NCBI GenBank assembly: GCA_014338405.1
Contig: JTDE01000133.1
Span: forward strand, 236,492 to 300,491
Direction: 5' to 3'
Source of the DNA: Paragonimus skrjabini miyazakii
Taxonomy: Eukaryota; Platyhelminthes; Trematoda; Plagiorchiida; Troglotrematidae
DNA length: 64,000 nucleotides
The translations under genes and the position numbers were made by a program. The notes under the pieces are model-generated. The model was not told the DNA's origin. It did not search any database and saw only the letters and a list, made by a program, of their open reading frames with translations. Positions 35,038-45,808 of the stretch are shown piece by piece. Positions within the stretch are counted from its first letter, which is position 1. Every line of letters starts with the position of its first letter.

Positions 35038-38000
35038 GTTAATTCCGCAAACGTAACTGATGAAATGCGAACGAAATGTCATTGTACAAGACATCTTGAG
35101 TACTATTGCTGGTATTTTCCAACTTCGTCGTTGGGAACCATTGTTTCGACATTCAATCAACTTAGCAAGTACGCTGAGAATACAGTGCCAAGTATACGAA
35201 TGTAAATTGGAATTTGAATAAAGCAATGAGAAGACGTAAATCATGTGATGTTCTCCGGAGTAACATTTCGTACATTCTGATCACACATGGACGTGTAACT
35301 AATTTTAAACATTGAGACAGGGTTCCGTAGGGCGGAAATCATGGCTTGAGGGATTAGACAGACAGAGAGAATAACGAATTAGTGGATATTTTATACATTT
35401 TCTCGAAGAATTAGGGCTTTTGCAAAAATTATCTTTTATACTGGTCATTTGTCAGTGTGACTTACCTTATACTCGCCAAACGGGAGGAAGTAAACAAAGT
35501 CCTTTGAGTCGTGTGCATTTTTATTTCTCTAATTTTACACCTATGGCTTTCAATGAAGGCACTGTTCTAACCGGCGCTTCAGATTAACGAATTTCAGTCA
35601 GAATCTATTTGCGAAGGAAAACAGAAACGTTAACAGAAGTCAATCTTAACTGGAAAGTATAAAAGGCATTTAGACATTCACAATTAGAGTTGGCTGGAAA
35701 AGATTGCTGTGTGTGCTTTCTGTGAGTATTCAACAGTTTTCATAAGTCATAATCGATTACTTTTGCCTATCAATGATTTTTCACCAGGTTCGAATACTGA
35801 CTGACTGAAATGACATTACAGTGCAATATGACAGTTGTGCCCATTGGTCTTCTCAGCTTTTTGGCGTACTGCACTGGCCTTTCTAGCTTCCTCTTACCAT
35901 GTACTTCTTTACAACTCATGTCCTGTGACAGCTGGCATGAAGCTTCACAAAAACCGTTTCTCTCAGGTGTTCGATATCAGAGCGTTGTGATAGTCTTCCA
36001 GCATATAAATAAGTTCACTCTGTGAGTTCGGAACCTTTCTTATGATAGCTTTCTGATCTCGGAAATTTTGGTTTACACACTGCGGAAAACTCCTTTAAGA
36101 AACATATGCATTCAGTTAACTTAATCAGTAATTCATAACTGAACAGTACAAGTCATTTTGAATCATATGCGACTGGAACACTACGGAAGTAAGTCGAAAA
36201 TTACAATCCACATTTTCTGACAACTACCGTGCTGCTGAACTGTGTTGGTGTCAGTCAAGATTGCGGCTCAACCCACATTCTTATTCCCCAAGAATGCACC
36301 GTCACTCACGTAGTCTGTCAGATCCTCTGTAGTTGCGGTAGCATCTGTGTTAGCGAAAGAGACTGAGGCTGGCAACAAAGTGGAGCTGAGCGCATTTCCA
36401 GGTGGATGGTGTGCACGATTAGTCAACAAACAGTGACAATAGAAAGTTTGGACCAAAATCCGATACTATTCATTGTACGTCACGTTGCTGACTCATTCAT
36501 TGTGCCCGATCTGGTCCTATTCCGTCCGAACTTCAAGATTTTCACTTTCTCTGAGGCAGTAACCTTCGATTACTGACCATCTTGCGTGTGCATAACATGT
36601 TCACTCAGGTTGTGTATCTCTCTGATGACTGATAATTTTCACTATTTTACAATGGCTTTGTAAGGTCCTTTTCTGTCGGTTTCTGTACGTGATGATATCC
36701 CCAAGATTTGCAAAGTAAGGATATGCCACCAACGTACTGGTATGAAAATATCGCTAACTATTGATTCGAGGGTCAGATAACGATCCGCGTCTTTTCTTTG
36801 GTACCAGTTTAACTAAAAAGTTATTTTTTAGCCATTTTTGAATTGTATATCTGAGACACTGACAATAACAAGCGAGGGACTACACAAGAGTATAATCTTT
36901 ATTCATGCAGTGTTCTCGCATGCGTACTGACAGCACCCTGATTGAGATCTTTTCACGAAATATGCGCAATATTACTGTCAAGAAGAATCTGTGTTGGAAT
37001 CTTTACTTTTCGTCATCTTACACCATTTTTACGATCCTAAAATACTTTGTTCAAACTTACTCAGCCATAATAATTGTGGATTCCGATTGGAAAGTATATA
37101 AATCAATTAGAGATAGTTTGGGAATACATTGGACCAACGACTTTTGAATAGTTCCGAATGAATAGACAGAAGATGCCAATGAGAAAACAGAAGGGAGATA
37201 GAAATAACTTTTTTATCTTGTTTTTAATGATTAAAGCAAAAAGCTCTTCCCTCAATGAGAATGGTGAGTGTCGGTGTTTTTTAATTTTTAAACAGAATAG
37301 TTAGTAAGGACGTGAGCACGATTTTTAGGACATTCTTTCAAAACTGACCGCTTCAGCAGAATATACTAATGTTGCAAACATATGTTGCTGTTTATTTGTG
37401 AGGAAAGCTAGTTTAGGTTTAATACCTATTCATTATGTCCGAATCTGTTCGGAATATGATTGCAATGCATTTTAAACTTTATGCAACCACGATGAACTCA
37501 AGTGATATTAAAATGTCCAGCTTTAATTAGTATTGTTGATCGTGCATTGTTGATAAGGCTGTCAGTAAATTTTACACATCATCCCACTTTCTCAATCTAA
37601 AAGTGCCATATGAGGTAGCTACCGATTTGGAATAACGCGCGTACGATTAAAATCAACATGGTTTGAGTGGACCAATGAGTTCCTCGCTAGGTAATGCAAC
37701 GTCCTTTTATCCATGGTACCGAAATCCATCTTCGACGGCTTACGACCAAATGTTTCAGAACGTTTGCATGCAAACTTAACCTTCCGCACTATAACGTTAC
37801 CTGTAATTCCTTAAGCTTATAAAAGAACTGATCAGGTCTATAGACGCATTTCTGCAATCATCGCTAGAAGTCGAATTGAGTCAATTCGGTCAATCCAGTT
37901 AGGCGATACTGTGAAGTAACAGCTACACTAAATTGAGACGGGTAATGTGTTTGAGTGCAATAACATGTTGGAGAATCGTATTTTCTACATGATCATTAAG

Positions 38001-38439
38001 GATAACTGAAAAAACGTCGTAGTAGAATGTCGTAACGAACGAGCTCACCTACTGCTTCTCATCTACCATTGTCAAATGATTTTTTCCTCTTGCATCCCAA
38101 TCCATCACAGTGACGCCGCGAAACTTTTGGCTGCAATAACTGTCCTTTTGTGGAGTCGTGTAGGTAATAACCCGGAGTACTGTGACCACATTCACGGTTC
38201 CAACTAATTCTCTCTTGCTTTCACATTGTTGGAGTGAACCGGTCTCCCATTAGTCTGAGGAAGTGAAGGCCGCGATCAAAAATGGATGGCTAAAGTTATA
38301 AGTAAAATTTCGACGCTTTTAGTCAACAGCATGCGAAGAAAACGCATTTCGGTAATAAAGAACAAAGTACATTGCAGTCTCTTGCGAAGAAGTAACTGGT
38401 CCCAATAATTAGGAAATCACCTATACAAACAGCAGTCTT
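35038..38439. other. Intergenic sequence
   Basis: No gene supported. ORFs at 35810-36025, 36268-36456 (minus) and 36905-37147 were examined and show no family motif. Confidence 0.4.
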
Positions 38440-38717
38440 CGATTACATAGGGTAGGTGTGAGTTATATATGAAAACTATAACGTGTCAAATAAGTCATCA
38501 AAAATCCACAGGAGTGATATGGATCATAGTCTACCGGGGGAGGGTGTGAGGGTTGATGAGTGTGTTGGAGTGTTACACGTGTCTATCATGAGACATGTGT
38601 TCAACAGTATCGAGTGGTTGTATCAAGTGGATGTAGAATGATTGGCCAGGAGAGGTGGAGGGTTTGTACAAGTTGTTTTTAGGCACATAGGCAGGGATTA
38701 TGAAGTCTGATAGCAAT
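38440..38717 (-). repeat. PLE2 inverted terminal repeat, left copy
   Basis: Reverse complement of 40660-40937, nearly identical over 278 bp. The outer end lacks the hammerhead-like core, which lies just beyond the inverted part on the right side. Confidence 0.9.
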
Positions 38718-39071
38718 ACTTAACAAAACTGATTAACTTTTCAAAATGTCGTAGATTCTATCAGATAGTTTCAAAAAACGGAAAAAGATAGAACGAGAGC
38801 AATAGAAAAAATGTTACCTAAGTTATTCCTTCAAATAGATGCTTCAACTTTCGATTGTATCAGACCTACGGGAACGATCGTTCCACGTTTGTACGGTTTT
38901 CTCAAAGTTTTTCAAGACGGAGTGCCATTACGACCAATCCTAGACATGTACATTTCGCCGTATCATACTTCAGCAAAATGGCTATTTGAAATATTAAAAC
39001 CAATCAACTCACGGCTAACTCTTTTTAGCCTAAACGATACCTTCGACTTTGTAGACTCAGTCGATTCAGTT

Positions 39072-39083
39072 AATATAGATAAT
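39072..39083. repeat. Target-site duplication of nested element in PLE2, left
   Basis: AATATAGATAAT, identical to 39505-39516. Confidence 0.9.
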
Positions 39084-39504
39084 TGATGGGTAGTCAGGGA
39101 TTTGGTTAATTTCAAGCTGAACATCACCCACAATTCAACGCAGCTGTCGCATCCCCATATACTTTCCTGTCGGCCCCTTTCGATTGGAGTTAACAGACAG
39201 CAACTGTTTCTCCATTTCGAGATGACCGGGCAACCTGATCATTACTCACAAGGGAAAGTGTTTGAGCGTTCACATGTGATCATTCGGTCGTGCCTAACGT
39301 GAGGTCAATGGCGCAGTGGTAAACACGGTTGCCTCATGAACAGCGTGTCCGTGGTTCAAGTCCCGGCAATGGCGATGATATGCACTACTGACGAGCTCTA
39401 ATGAGAGCAAATTTCGAGTCTAGTGCTTCTTTTCGAAGTGAGCCGACTGGAAAGTTTATGGGGATGCAACAGCTGCGATCAATTGTGGGTGATGTGCAAC
39501 TTGA
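39084..39504 (+). mobile_element. Inverted-repeat hammerhead SINE element nested in PLE2
   Basis: 421 bp flanked by perfect 12-bp duplications; removing it and one duplication rejoins the PLE2 frame (VNIDN to DNMLPLDV), so the borders are certain. Order: a left arm (39084-39186) that is the reverse complement of the family's 3' end; a 5' extension (39187-39300); A box TGGCGCAGTGG at 39309-39319 and B box GGTTCAAGTCC at 39353-39363; a hammerhead region; and the 3' end (39430-39504), which pairs with the left arm over about 75 bp. The left arm continues some 25 bp beyond the part that pairs. The mixture of tRNA-type promoter, ribozyme and inverted ends is unusual for a SINE. Confidence 0.88.
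39382..39426 (+). ncRNA. Hammerhead ribozyme with broken core
   Basis: Stem I (GCACTA/TAGTGC), CTGACGA and the GCTCT/AGAGC stem II are intact, but the second core strand is AAAT instead of GAAA (39409-39412), followed by TTCGAGTC. Loss of the invariant G should abolish cleavage. The 54.6-kb copy carries the same change. Confidence 0.85.
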
Positions 39505-39516
39505 AATATAGATAAT
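39505..39516. repeat. Target-site duplication of nested element in PLE2, right
   Basis: AATATAGATAAT, identical to 39072-39083. Confidence 0.9.
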
Positions 39517-40659
39517 GACAACATGTTGCCCTTGGATGTGACTTCTCTACTCATTAATGTTCCAATGTAAGAAATTATTGACTATCTCTGTTACTATATC
39601 GATAACAGCCAGATTAGTCTCAGAATCACAGGGGGGAGAATTGAAAGAACTGTTGTTGTTTTGCACCTACAACGTTCAATTTCAATTCAGTGGAGAAGTA
39701 TACAGGCAGAAATATGGAGTAGCATTGGGTTCATCTCTAGGTCCGCCACTCGCAGATATACTTCTGGCCAAAATAGAACACTGAACTCAATCAGATCGTA
39801 ACTAAGTGCAAGCTTTATAAAGGCTGTGTGGGTGGCATTCTTTGTCTTTTTCCAAAAGATGGTGATCCCCAGGTCATACCAGATGAGGTCAACAAAGCAC
39901 ATCCGAGTATAAAGTTCGCCGTGAAGCTGGAATATCACAACAGACTCTCATTCTTAGATGTCGCGTTGCTTCGTCCAGCAGAGGGAACAATTCAAGGATT
40001 AATTCATAGAAGAAAGACGAGGACGGGTCAGTACACACATTTTTACAGTTTGTCCCATTGAATTACAAAAGGAATTTAGTACGCTGTCTTTTGAGCAGAG
40101 CACAAAAGACCTGTACACCGGACACTCTCCAGAAGGAAGTAAGATATTTTCGAGAAACCTTCACTGGAAATAGATACCCTGAGAGATTCCTAGACAAAGA
40201 TCTGCATTCTGGTACGAAAATTGAACTCGTCCAGACAACGGAGGAAAAGCGGGTTTTCATCTGTATTTCATATAGACGTGAGGTTAACAGCGACATCCTT
40301 AGCCTCAGAATTTCGAATGCGGTCGAGAGTGCCTACGCTACAGCGAGACTTATCGTGTCGTTCGACACTTGCCCGGTACTGGTACCACGCCTTCGTATTT
40401 CTGTATCTACTCTCTCACCAACTGTTGTCAAACCCGTTACGTTGGGAGGACCACGAGATGACTATCGGAGAGGATTCGGGAATACCTACCGAAATGGTTT
40501 CGCAGCGATTCGAGAAAGCCTATTTTCAGTGCAATTGGCTCCGACTTGCTCGACATTGACTATCAAATAAACCCGGATGAAGCGTTCTCAGTCATCTTTA
40601 AGATTTATCAATGCTGTTCCAGAGCTGTCGGAGTGCGATTGTTATCAACGACCGAGGTT

Positions 40660-40937
40660 ATTGCCATCAGACTTCATAATCCCTGCCTATGTGCCTAAAA
40701 ACAACTTGTACAAACCCTCCACCTCTCCTGGCCAATCATTCTACATCCACTTGATACAACCACTCGATACTGTTGAACACATGTCTCATGATAGACACGT
40801 GTAACACTCCAACACACTCATCAACCCTCACACCCTCCCCCGGTAGACTATGATCCATATCACTCCTGTGGATTTTTGATGACTTATTTGACACGTTATA
40901 GTTTTCATATATAACTCACACCTACCCTATGTAATCG
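40660..40937 (+). repeat. PLE2 inverted terminal repeat, right copy
   Basis: Inverse of 38440-38717. It starts inside the last codons of the endonuclease ORF, at the same protein position as the PLE1 repeat. Confidence 0.9.
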
Positions 40938-40982
40938 TAAAAGCCTGATGAGAATTACCGAAAACAGATGTTTGCAAAACTG
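40935..40982 (+). ncRNA. Hammerhead-like motif at PLE2 3' end
   Basis: CTGATGA at 40945-40951 and GAAA at 40960-40963, 8 nt apart. After GAAA, ACA and TGT can pair as a short stem III, leaving TTT as cleavage triplet; GC on both sides gives two stem I pairs, then an A-rich internal loop and a GT/AC pairing. Stem II (GAATTACC) has only its closing G-C pair. It has the same layout as the PLE1 motif, but the fold is weak. Confidence 0.4.
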
Positions 40983-40995
40983 ACTTTTTATTAAT

Positions 40996-43105
40996 TTTAC
41001 GGGAATCTGAAGAGGACCGATCCTATTACGGCCCAACACGCACAAGACACGTGGCATGCGATTGCCATAGAGTTATTTATTTTAGCTCACAATTGGCTGT
41101 GTTTTCGGTAACTATCTGAGCTTCAGTACAATCGTTTGAATATTAATAATCTCTGCTTGAATGTTTGCAGAAACATGCAAAAATAGTTTGAGGCCATAAT
41201 GCTACTACGCACATAATTGTTAATCGTTATTCAGTGCATAGACATTTCCAAATAGCCTGCACTATGCTTACTAGCAAAAATAGTTGGAAATGTAATGTTC
41301 GCTCCACTCTTGATTAACATAATGTGCTTTATCAGTTGCCTGCCACATAATTATTTTAATGATATTGACAACAGATCATAGAACTTCGAAAAAGGTTGTT
41401 GCAAGCAGTTCCGTGACGTAAACGGTCTTCCAAATAGTTGTACAAACTCAGCTATGTAAAGTGAGTGGAATTGGAAATATTTTACTATTGTTTCTTGAAT
41501 ACCTTCATGGAAAAATGCGCAATTTTTTGGTCATTAATTCACTGAAACATTGTCTCCTAAATGCATAATTCGTGTGCGGGCTGTGTGGCTGCAGTAAACA
41601 AAGCAGTTATTGCGTCTCCATTAGAAGCGATTAGGCAATATGACTCAGCCCGAAGTAAATGCGATAGGCAGTTTAATTGTGAATGTCAAGTCGTTTGTAT
41701 TGTAAGGTCAATGACTCAGTGCTTAGAAAGGTTGCATCAAAAAGACTTGACGGTAGTTCGAGTTAATTATCAGGAAAGCCGTGCACCACGAACAAATCAA
41801 GCCACCAAGCGTTAAGTTTAGTTTGATCAGCCCATCCAGGAGTGTCGATTAAAATAACATTGAAAACATAAATGTTCGCCATAGAATGTATTATATTTTA
41901 CCATTTATCAGACATAAGAGCAGAGCTGACAATCTGTATGAGAAGAATAACCGAGTAAACAACAACAAAAATTTAATTCAGCCCATACGGAGGATGTAGA
42001 ATAAAACAGAGAGCAACCAATCATGAAAAAATGCATAAACTTGTTCCGGCCACACTGCAATTATTGATCGATTAGTGATAACCTCACCTCAAACAGCTCA
42101 GCCTAATTATCTTTCTAGGCAAGGAACCAGACAGACAAATCAATTCCCATCACCGAGACACATGCCTCAATCGGTTGTCGGTAGGTGTGTACTTATGCAT
42201 TGAAATCAACCGAGGGTAACAGAAACAAACCGTGTAAACGGTGTGCTACGTCGTGTGTGAAGTATTCGCATGACTGCGGAGCATGTTTGTGCAGCCATTC
42301 TATTCCAGACTTGATGGTATTCACTCTCGCACACATAACCTGTTCTACCAAAGCACGTATGTTTGTAGATAAATGGATTGAGAATAACACAACGTTACGA
42401 GCAAGTTGTAATGCTCTACTTTTCAACCACTTAGGATGGCCTTCCTCAGCAGTGTTGCAATCGAAATTTTGATTACAGCCATGTGTGATGCAAACATATC
42501 TGCTAACATGCTGTTTGTGGATTTAAACAACTTTGATCCGCATCCCCAAAAATGTAAACTGCACCCCGTTACCCACTTTTCGCCTTATTCTCAGTACTGA
42601 TACCTTGTGTTTTCTCTTTTTTTCACGGAGCAGTATTGTGTATTTTGGTATACGGTGGACGAGGATATAATGCTGGGTGCCCTCCCATTCAAGAATGTTC
42701 AGCAAGCTGACTTCAACCCAACTTTGCCGACATTCAGAAATTCCCTAACAATTTCTCCTAATCAACTGGCTGTTTAAAACTGAGCGAAATGAACACAGAC
42801 TGTGTAGTACTGGAATCTCGGGACGGTTTTCCAAATGTACTTTATGTGATAGCATCCGTTAGGCAAAAGCGTGTGTATACTTGTTCGACTGCACATCAAC
42901 GTGAGTTGTCCCGCGGTACACTGGGAAGTGTCAACTCTGAGCCTTCATGTTTCAGCAACGACCAAGACAGCTTATAAACACTGCCCACTATATAACTGTC
43001 TGTAGGATTTGTTGTATCAATGTGTGATAAACTGTTCAATAATGGTAACGAATAGATGAATCTAAGGAGGCTTTCCACAACCGGATTCAATTTGGATAGT
43101 TAAAA
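40996..43105. other. Intergenic sequence
   Basis: No gene supported. The ORFs at 41561-41815 (84 codons, seven Cys) and 42185-42472 (95 codons, Cys-rich start) are open but have no recognised motif. Confidence 0.4.
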
Positions 43106-43635
43106 ATGTCGTTGGATAAAACTGTTGTTAAAGATGAAAACGGTCAACATCCGCGAGGGTCTGGAATCCGCAAAACTGAGGAAGGAATAAAAAAAGCAAT
43201 TTCAACAAAAAAGAAACAAAGCGCAGTGGACAACATACTAAATATGACGCAGCAATAAGTGTTAAATGCTCCATCCAACATCTTAGAGAAAAATATGCCA
43301 AGTCTAATGGAACCTCAACGTAACTAGTTGTCTCTACTGTCATCCTTCGTATGGTTACAGAGAGAATCGATTCCGGTCCCGAAGTTGGTCATTAATTATG
43401 CCCCCACTACCAACTCAGACATGGTGGTTGAGATCGCGAACGCCGAAATGTTGAAGAAAGTTGTTTGAATGTGAAAGGCCCCTATGTAATTTACGTTCGA
43501 AATGATAATTTTGATAAACCTAGAAAAAAATTCGTAGCCGTTAGTGTGGTTGATGGCCAGTCATGTAGAACAATTATAGTTCACTACAAAAACAAAACTG
43601 ATGCCAACAAGGATTCTTGCGTCGTTAAAAGCTAA
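43106..43635 (+). pseudogene. Coding-like relic, unknown protein
   Basis: An ATG at 43106 opens a Lys-rich 50-codon frame (MSLDKTVVKDENGQHPRGSG and on to DNILNMTQQ, stop at 43256-43258). The same frame continues past single stops through KLVINYAPTTNSDMVVEIAN to KKVV at 43465. A shift of one base then gives 56 further open codons, NVKGPYVIYVRNDNFDKPRK and VAVSVVDGQSCRTIIVHYKN, ending at 43633-43635. Sustained protein-like composition with few stops suggests a decayed gene or transposon ORF. No family recognised. Confidence 0.35.
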
Positions 43636-45213
43636 GAAAATGTGTTCTCCTGTTCACCAAAAGCGAAATGAAAATCGATTTTCGTTTACTGTTAGTCTGA
43701 AAATTAGGTGGAACTTGTGTTTGTGGATAATACGCAAATTTTGGTTCTTAGTTTCATTTCTATTCTAAATAATTTCCACTTGAGATAGTAAAGTCAGCGT
43801 GTCTATTTCGGTGACTTCTAACACTCACCGAGATCCTCTAGAATGACGCTTCTTGAAAGGTCATCTAAAGTTTTCCGTCTATTTTTGCTTTGCTTTATGT
43901 TGAAATCAGATAAAACTCCACTATCGCCTTATCTGCCATTATTTCAGTTCAACACGCAATGCCCATTAAACAATTATTGAGCTGTCTAACTTTGTCTAAC
44001 CATTGTTTGGGAAATAGATTTAGTTTGAGATATTCTTTTCTACTGTAACTTGCTGATTTTACCGCGTTACGTGCTGCTTAATCCACGTCATTCACTGGAT
44101 TATCTGCCGTTATTACCTGGCTGGTTTTTGTAGCTCCGTGGACCAAATTGAAGCTACAACAGTGGATTCTAACAACTTAATAAACATTGCCTAACAAAAA
44201 CATCCGGTTATTCTTGATTTTGAAAAAAGGCATCTTTTTGATTGCAGGTGAACTACAATGTGTTAGCTGAAAATGCTATAAAAGGTTTTCTATTCAATTA
44301 AATAATTATATAATTGAAGATAAGTTGAAATGATGGTATCGTTTTGGTTAGCTTTATAAATCGACTTTTTGTTCCTCGTTATCACCTAACATAGCAAAAC
44401 ATGAAAAGTCATTTCGAAATGTTTATTGAATGTGTCCCATTAAGATGACTCCGAACTACCGAACGTTTAACTGCTCACATGGCTTCCAACACCAAAGCAA
44501 CCGGTCCGTACTTAGTTGTGTTATTGCAATCAATTCTTTAGAAAGGGTGTCGTGCTGCAAGACGTCTAGTTTTGTGTAGCATTTTATTTCGACATGATCA
44601 ATCCAACAATGCGATTTTCCAACTTGGGATGTTTTGGTATTTATGCAAAATTAAAATTAAGGGCTGCAGACCTATTTGCAAACGTTCTTAGAAGCAATAT
44701 CTAAAAGGTGTGTGTAATCAATTTTGGTTAGGTTACAGTACAATTCATGAACAATGCACTGATAGTTGGCTATATATTTCCGGTGGTTTTGCATACACTC
44801 CAATTTGGGCTAGAAATTCTAGCGTTTTGTCGTAGAGCGCTGATTGCTGGATTGTTCCTGAGGCTAGCTACCCACTTCCTTCACAGATCTTTTATTGTTA
44901 GCAATTTCGTTAAGTTAGACAATAGTGATAACCTAATAACTTCCCTGACAGCGAAGTAGATTTTGGATGCTCAAAAACAGTCAAAAATGGCAAATGACTT
45001 TATAAAGTAAAAATTTCATTTTTTTAATTCTGAATGTTCAAAATTTCATCTTTTTAAGAAGGTAAAATAAAACTGATACATGCAACAATCTTCTTTAAAA
45101 CGTATATTGGTGTAGCTGAAAAACGTAGTTAACTGAAGGCAATTTACAACTTTTACAGAACGACATCTCTTAATGTCTGTTTCATTCGCATGCGATATAA
45201 TAATGACATAGAC
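43636..45213. other. Intergenic sequence
   Basis: AT-rich, no supported gene. One hydrophobic 70-codon ORF (44747-44959) is probably chance. Confidence 0.4.
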
Positions 45214-45225
45214 ATACTAACATAT
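45214..45225. repeat. Target-site duplication of inverted-repeat SINE, left
   Basis: ATACTAACATAT, identical to 45797-45808. Confidence 0.85.
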
Positions 45226-45300
45226 AGATTGAACATCACCCACAACTGATTGCAGCCGTCATATTCCCAGGGACTTTCCAGCTGATCCCTTTAGAAAAAA

Positions 45301-45350
45301 CATATTAGATTCGAGTTTTGCTCTCATTAGAGCAGCCCGTGAGTAGTGTG
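45301..45350 (-). ncRNA. Decayed hammerhead in left arm
   Basis: Stem II (GCTCT/AGAGC, loop AATG) is kept, but CTGACGA has become CTCACGG and stem I is partly lost. Not expected to cleave. Confidence 0.65.
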
Positions 45351-45675
45351 AATTCTTGCCATGGCCGAGACTAGAAATCCGACCAAGTTTTCCTGAGGCA
45401 ACCGTGTTTACCACTGTGCCATTGACCTCATACTAGGCACGACCGAATAATCATCGCATGTGAACGCTCAACCACTTTCACTTGTGAGCAATGATCAGGT
45501 TACCCGATCGCTTTGGGAGAAGACACAGTAACTGTCCTGTTAACTCTGATCGATAACCCCTCGACTAGGACTTCGGTCCAAATTGAAATCGCGGAAATCC
45601 TTAACTTATTGGGCGGTAAGTTGATTACTGATGAAAGCGTGACTGGAGTTCTAGTCCCGGCCGTTGCAAGGATAT

Positions 45676-45720
45676 GCACTACTGACGAGCTCTAATGAGA
45701 ACAGAACCCGAGTCTAGTGT
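45676..45720 (+). ncRNA. Decayed hammerhead in right arm
   Basis: GCACTA, CTGACGA and TAGTGT are kept; stem II is GCTCT/AGAAC with one mismatch, and GAAA is replaced by AGAA (45703-45706). Predicted inactive. Confidence 0.75.
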
Positions 45721-45796
45721 CTCTTTTCGAAAGTGGCCGACTGGAAAGTTTATGGGAATGCGACAGCTGTGATCAGTTACGGGTGGTGTGCAATTT

Positions 45797-45808
45797 ATAC
45801 TAACATAT
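45797..45808. repeat. Target-site duplication of inverted-repeat SINE, right
   Basis: ATACTAACATAT, identical to 45214-45225. Confidence 0.85.

Larger units (their letters stand above)
38741..40715 (+). pseudogene. PLE2 reverse transcriptase / GIY-YIG endonuclease relic
   Basis: Begins mid-protein with KTEKDRTRAIEK and IDASTFDCIRPTGTIVPRLY, equivalent to residues after the KPDKG block of PLE1; the N-terminus is missing. RT blocks VPLRPILDMYISPYH and, across the nested insertion, VNIDN then DNMLPLDVTSLLINVP follow, then GVALGSSLGPPLADILL. The catalytic YVDD is replaced by CVGG (YKGCVGGILCLF, near 39820). C-terminally, RYVGRTTR, a TGA stop, then LSERIREYLPKWFRSD is the GIY-YIG core in a frame shifted from the 40058-40570 ORF. 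The last codons (VIAIRLHNPCLCA) fall inside the right terminal repeat, as in PLE1. Confidence 0.85.
38440..40995 (+). mobile_element. PLE2: Penelope-like element with inverted terminal repeats, nested insertion
   Basis: A second Penelope-like element, on the plus strand, with inverted terminal repeats at 38440-38717 and 40660-40937. As in PLE1 the right copy runs further, here to at least 40995, judged from its match with the fragment at 23100. The coding region between the repeats is 5'-truncated, frameshifted and interrupted by a 421-bp SINE-type element. The RT catalytic motif is lost. No flanking duplication was found, so the outer limits are approximate. It is clearly older than PLE1. 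Confidence 0.85.
45226..45796 (-). mobile_element. Inverted-repeat hammerhead SINE element, long arms
   Basis: 571 bp between perfect 12-bp duplications. The left half is a full family copy in minus orientation: 3' end, ribozyme region, tRNA-like head (GTTTACCACTGTGCCATTGA is the reversed A-box region) and 5' extension to about 45575. After about 70 bp of unmatched sequence, a plus-strand partial copy runs from the B-box region to the 3' end (45645-45796). The two ends therefore form arms of about 150 bp, each containing a ribozyme region, both mutated. The left arm differs much from the right arm, so they diverged before insertion or were assembled from different copies. Confidence 0.85.

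Noticed and set aside
36268..36456. Minus-strand ORF with a possible Cys/His pattern, considered as an LTR-retrotransposon gag or protease piece
   Set aside because: The spacing fits no zinc knuckle and there is no DTG/DSG protease motif.
41561..41815. Cys-rich 84-codon ORF, considered as a small secreted protein
   Set aside because: No signal peptide at the N-terminus, irregular Cys spacing and no splice or regulatory support.
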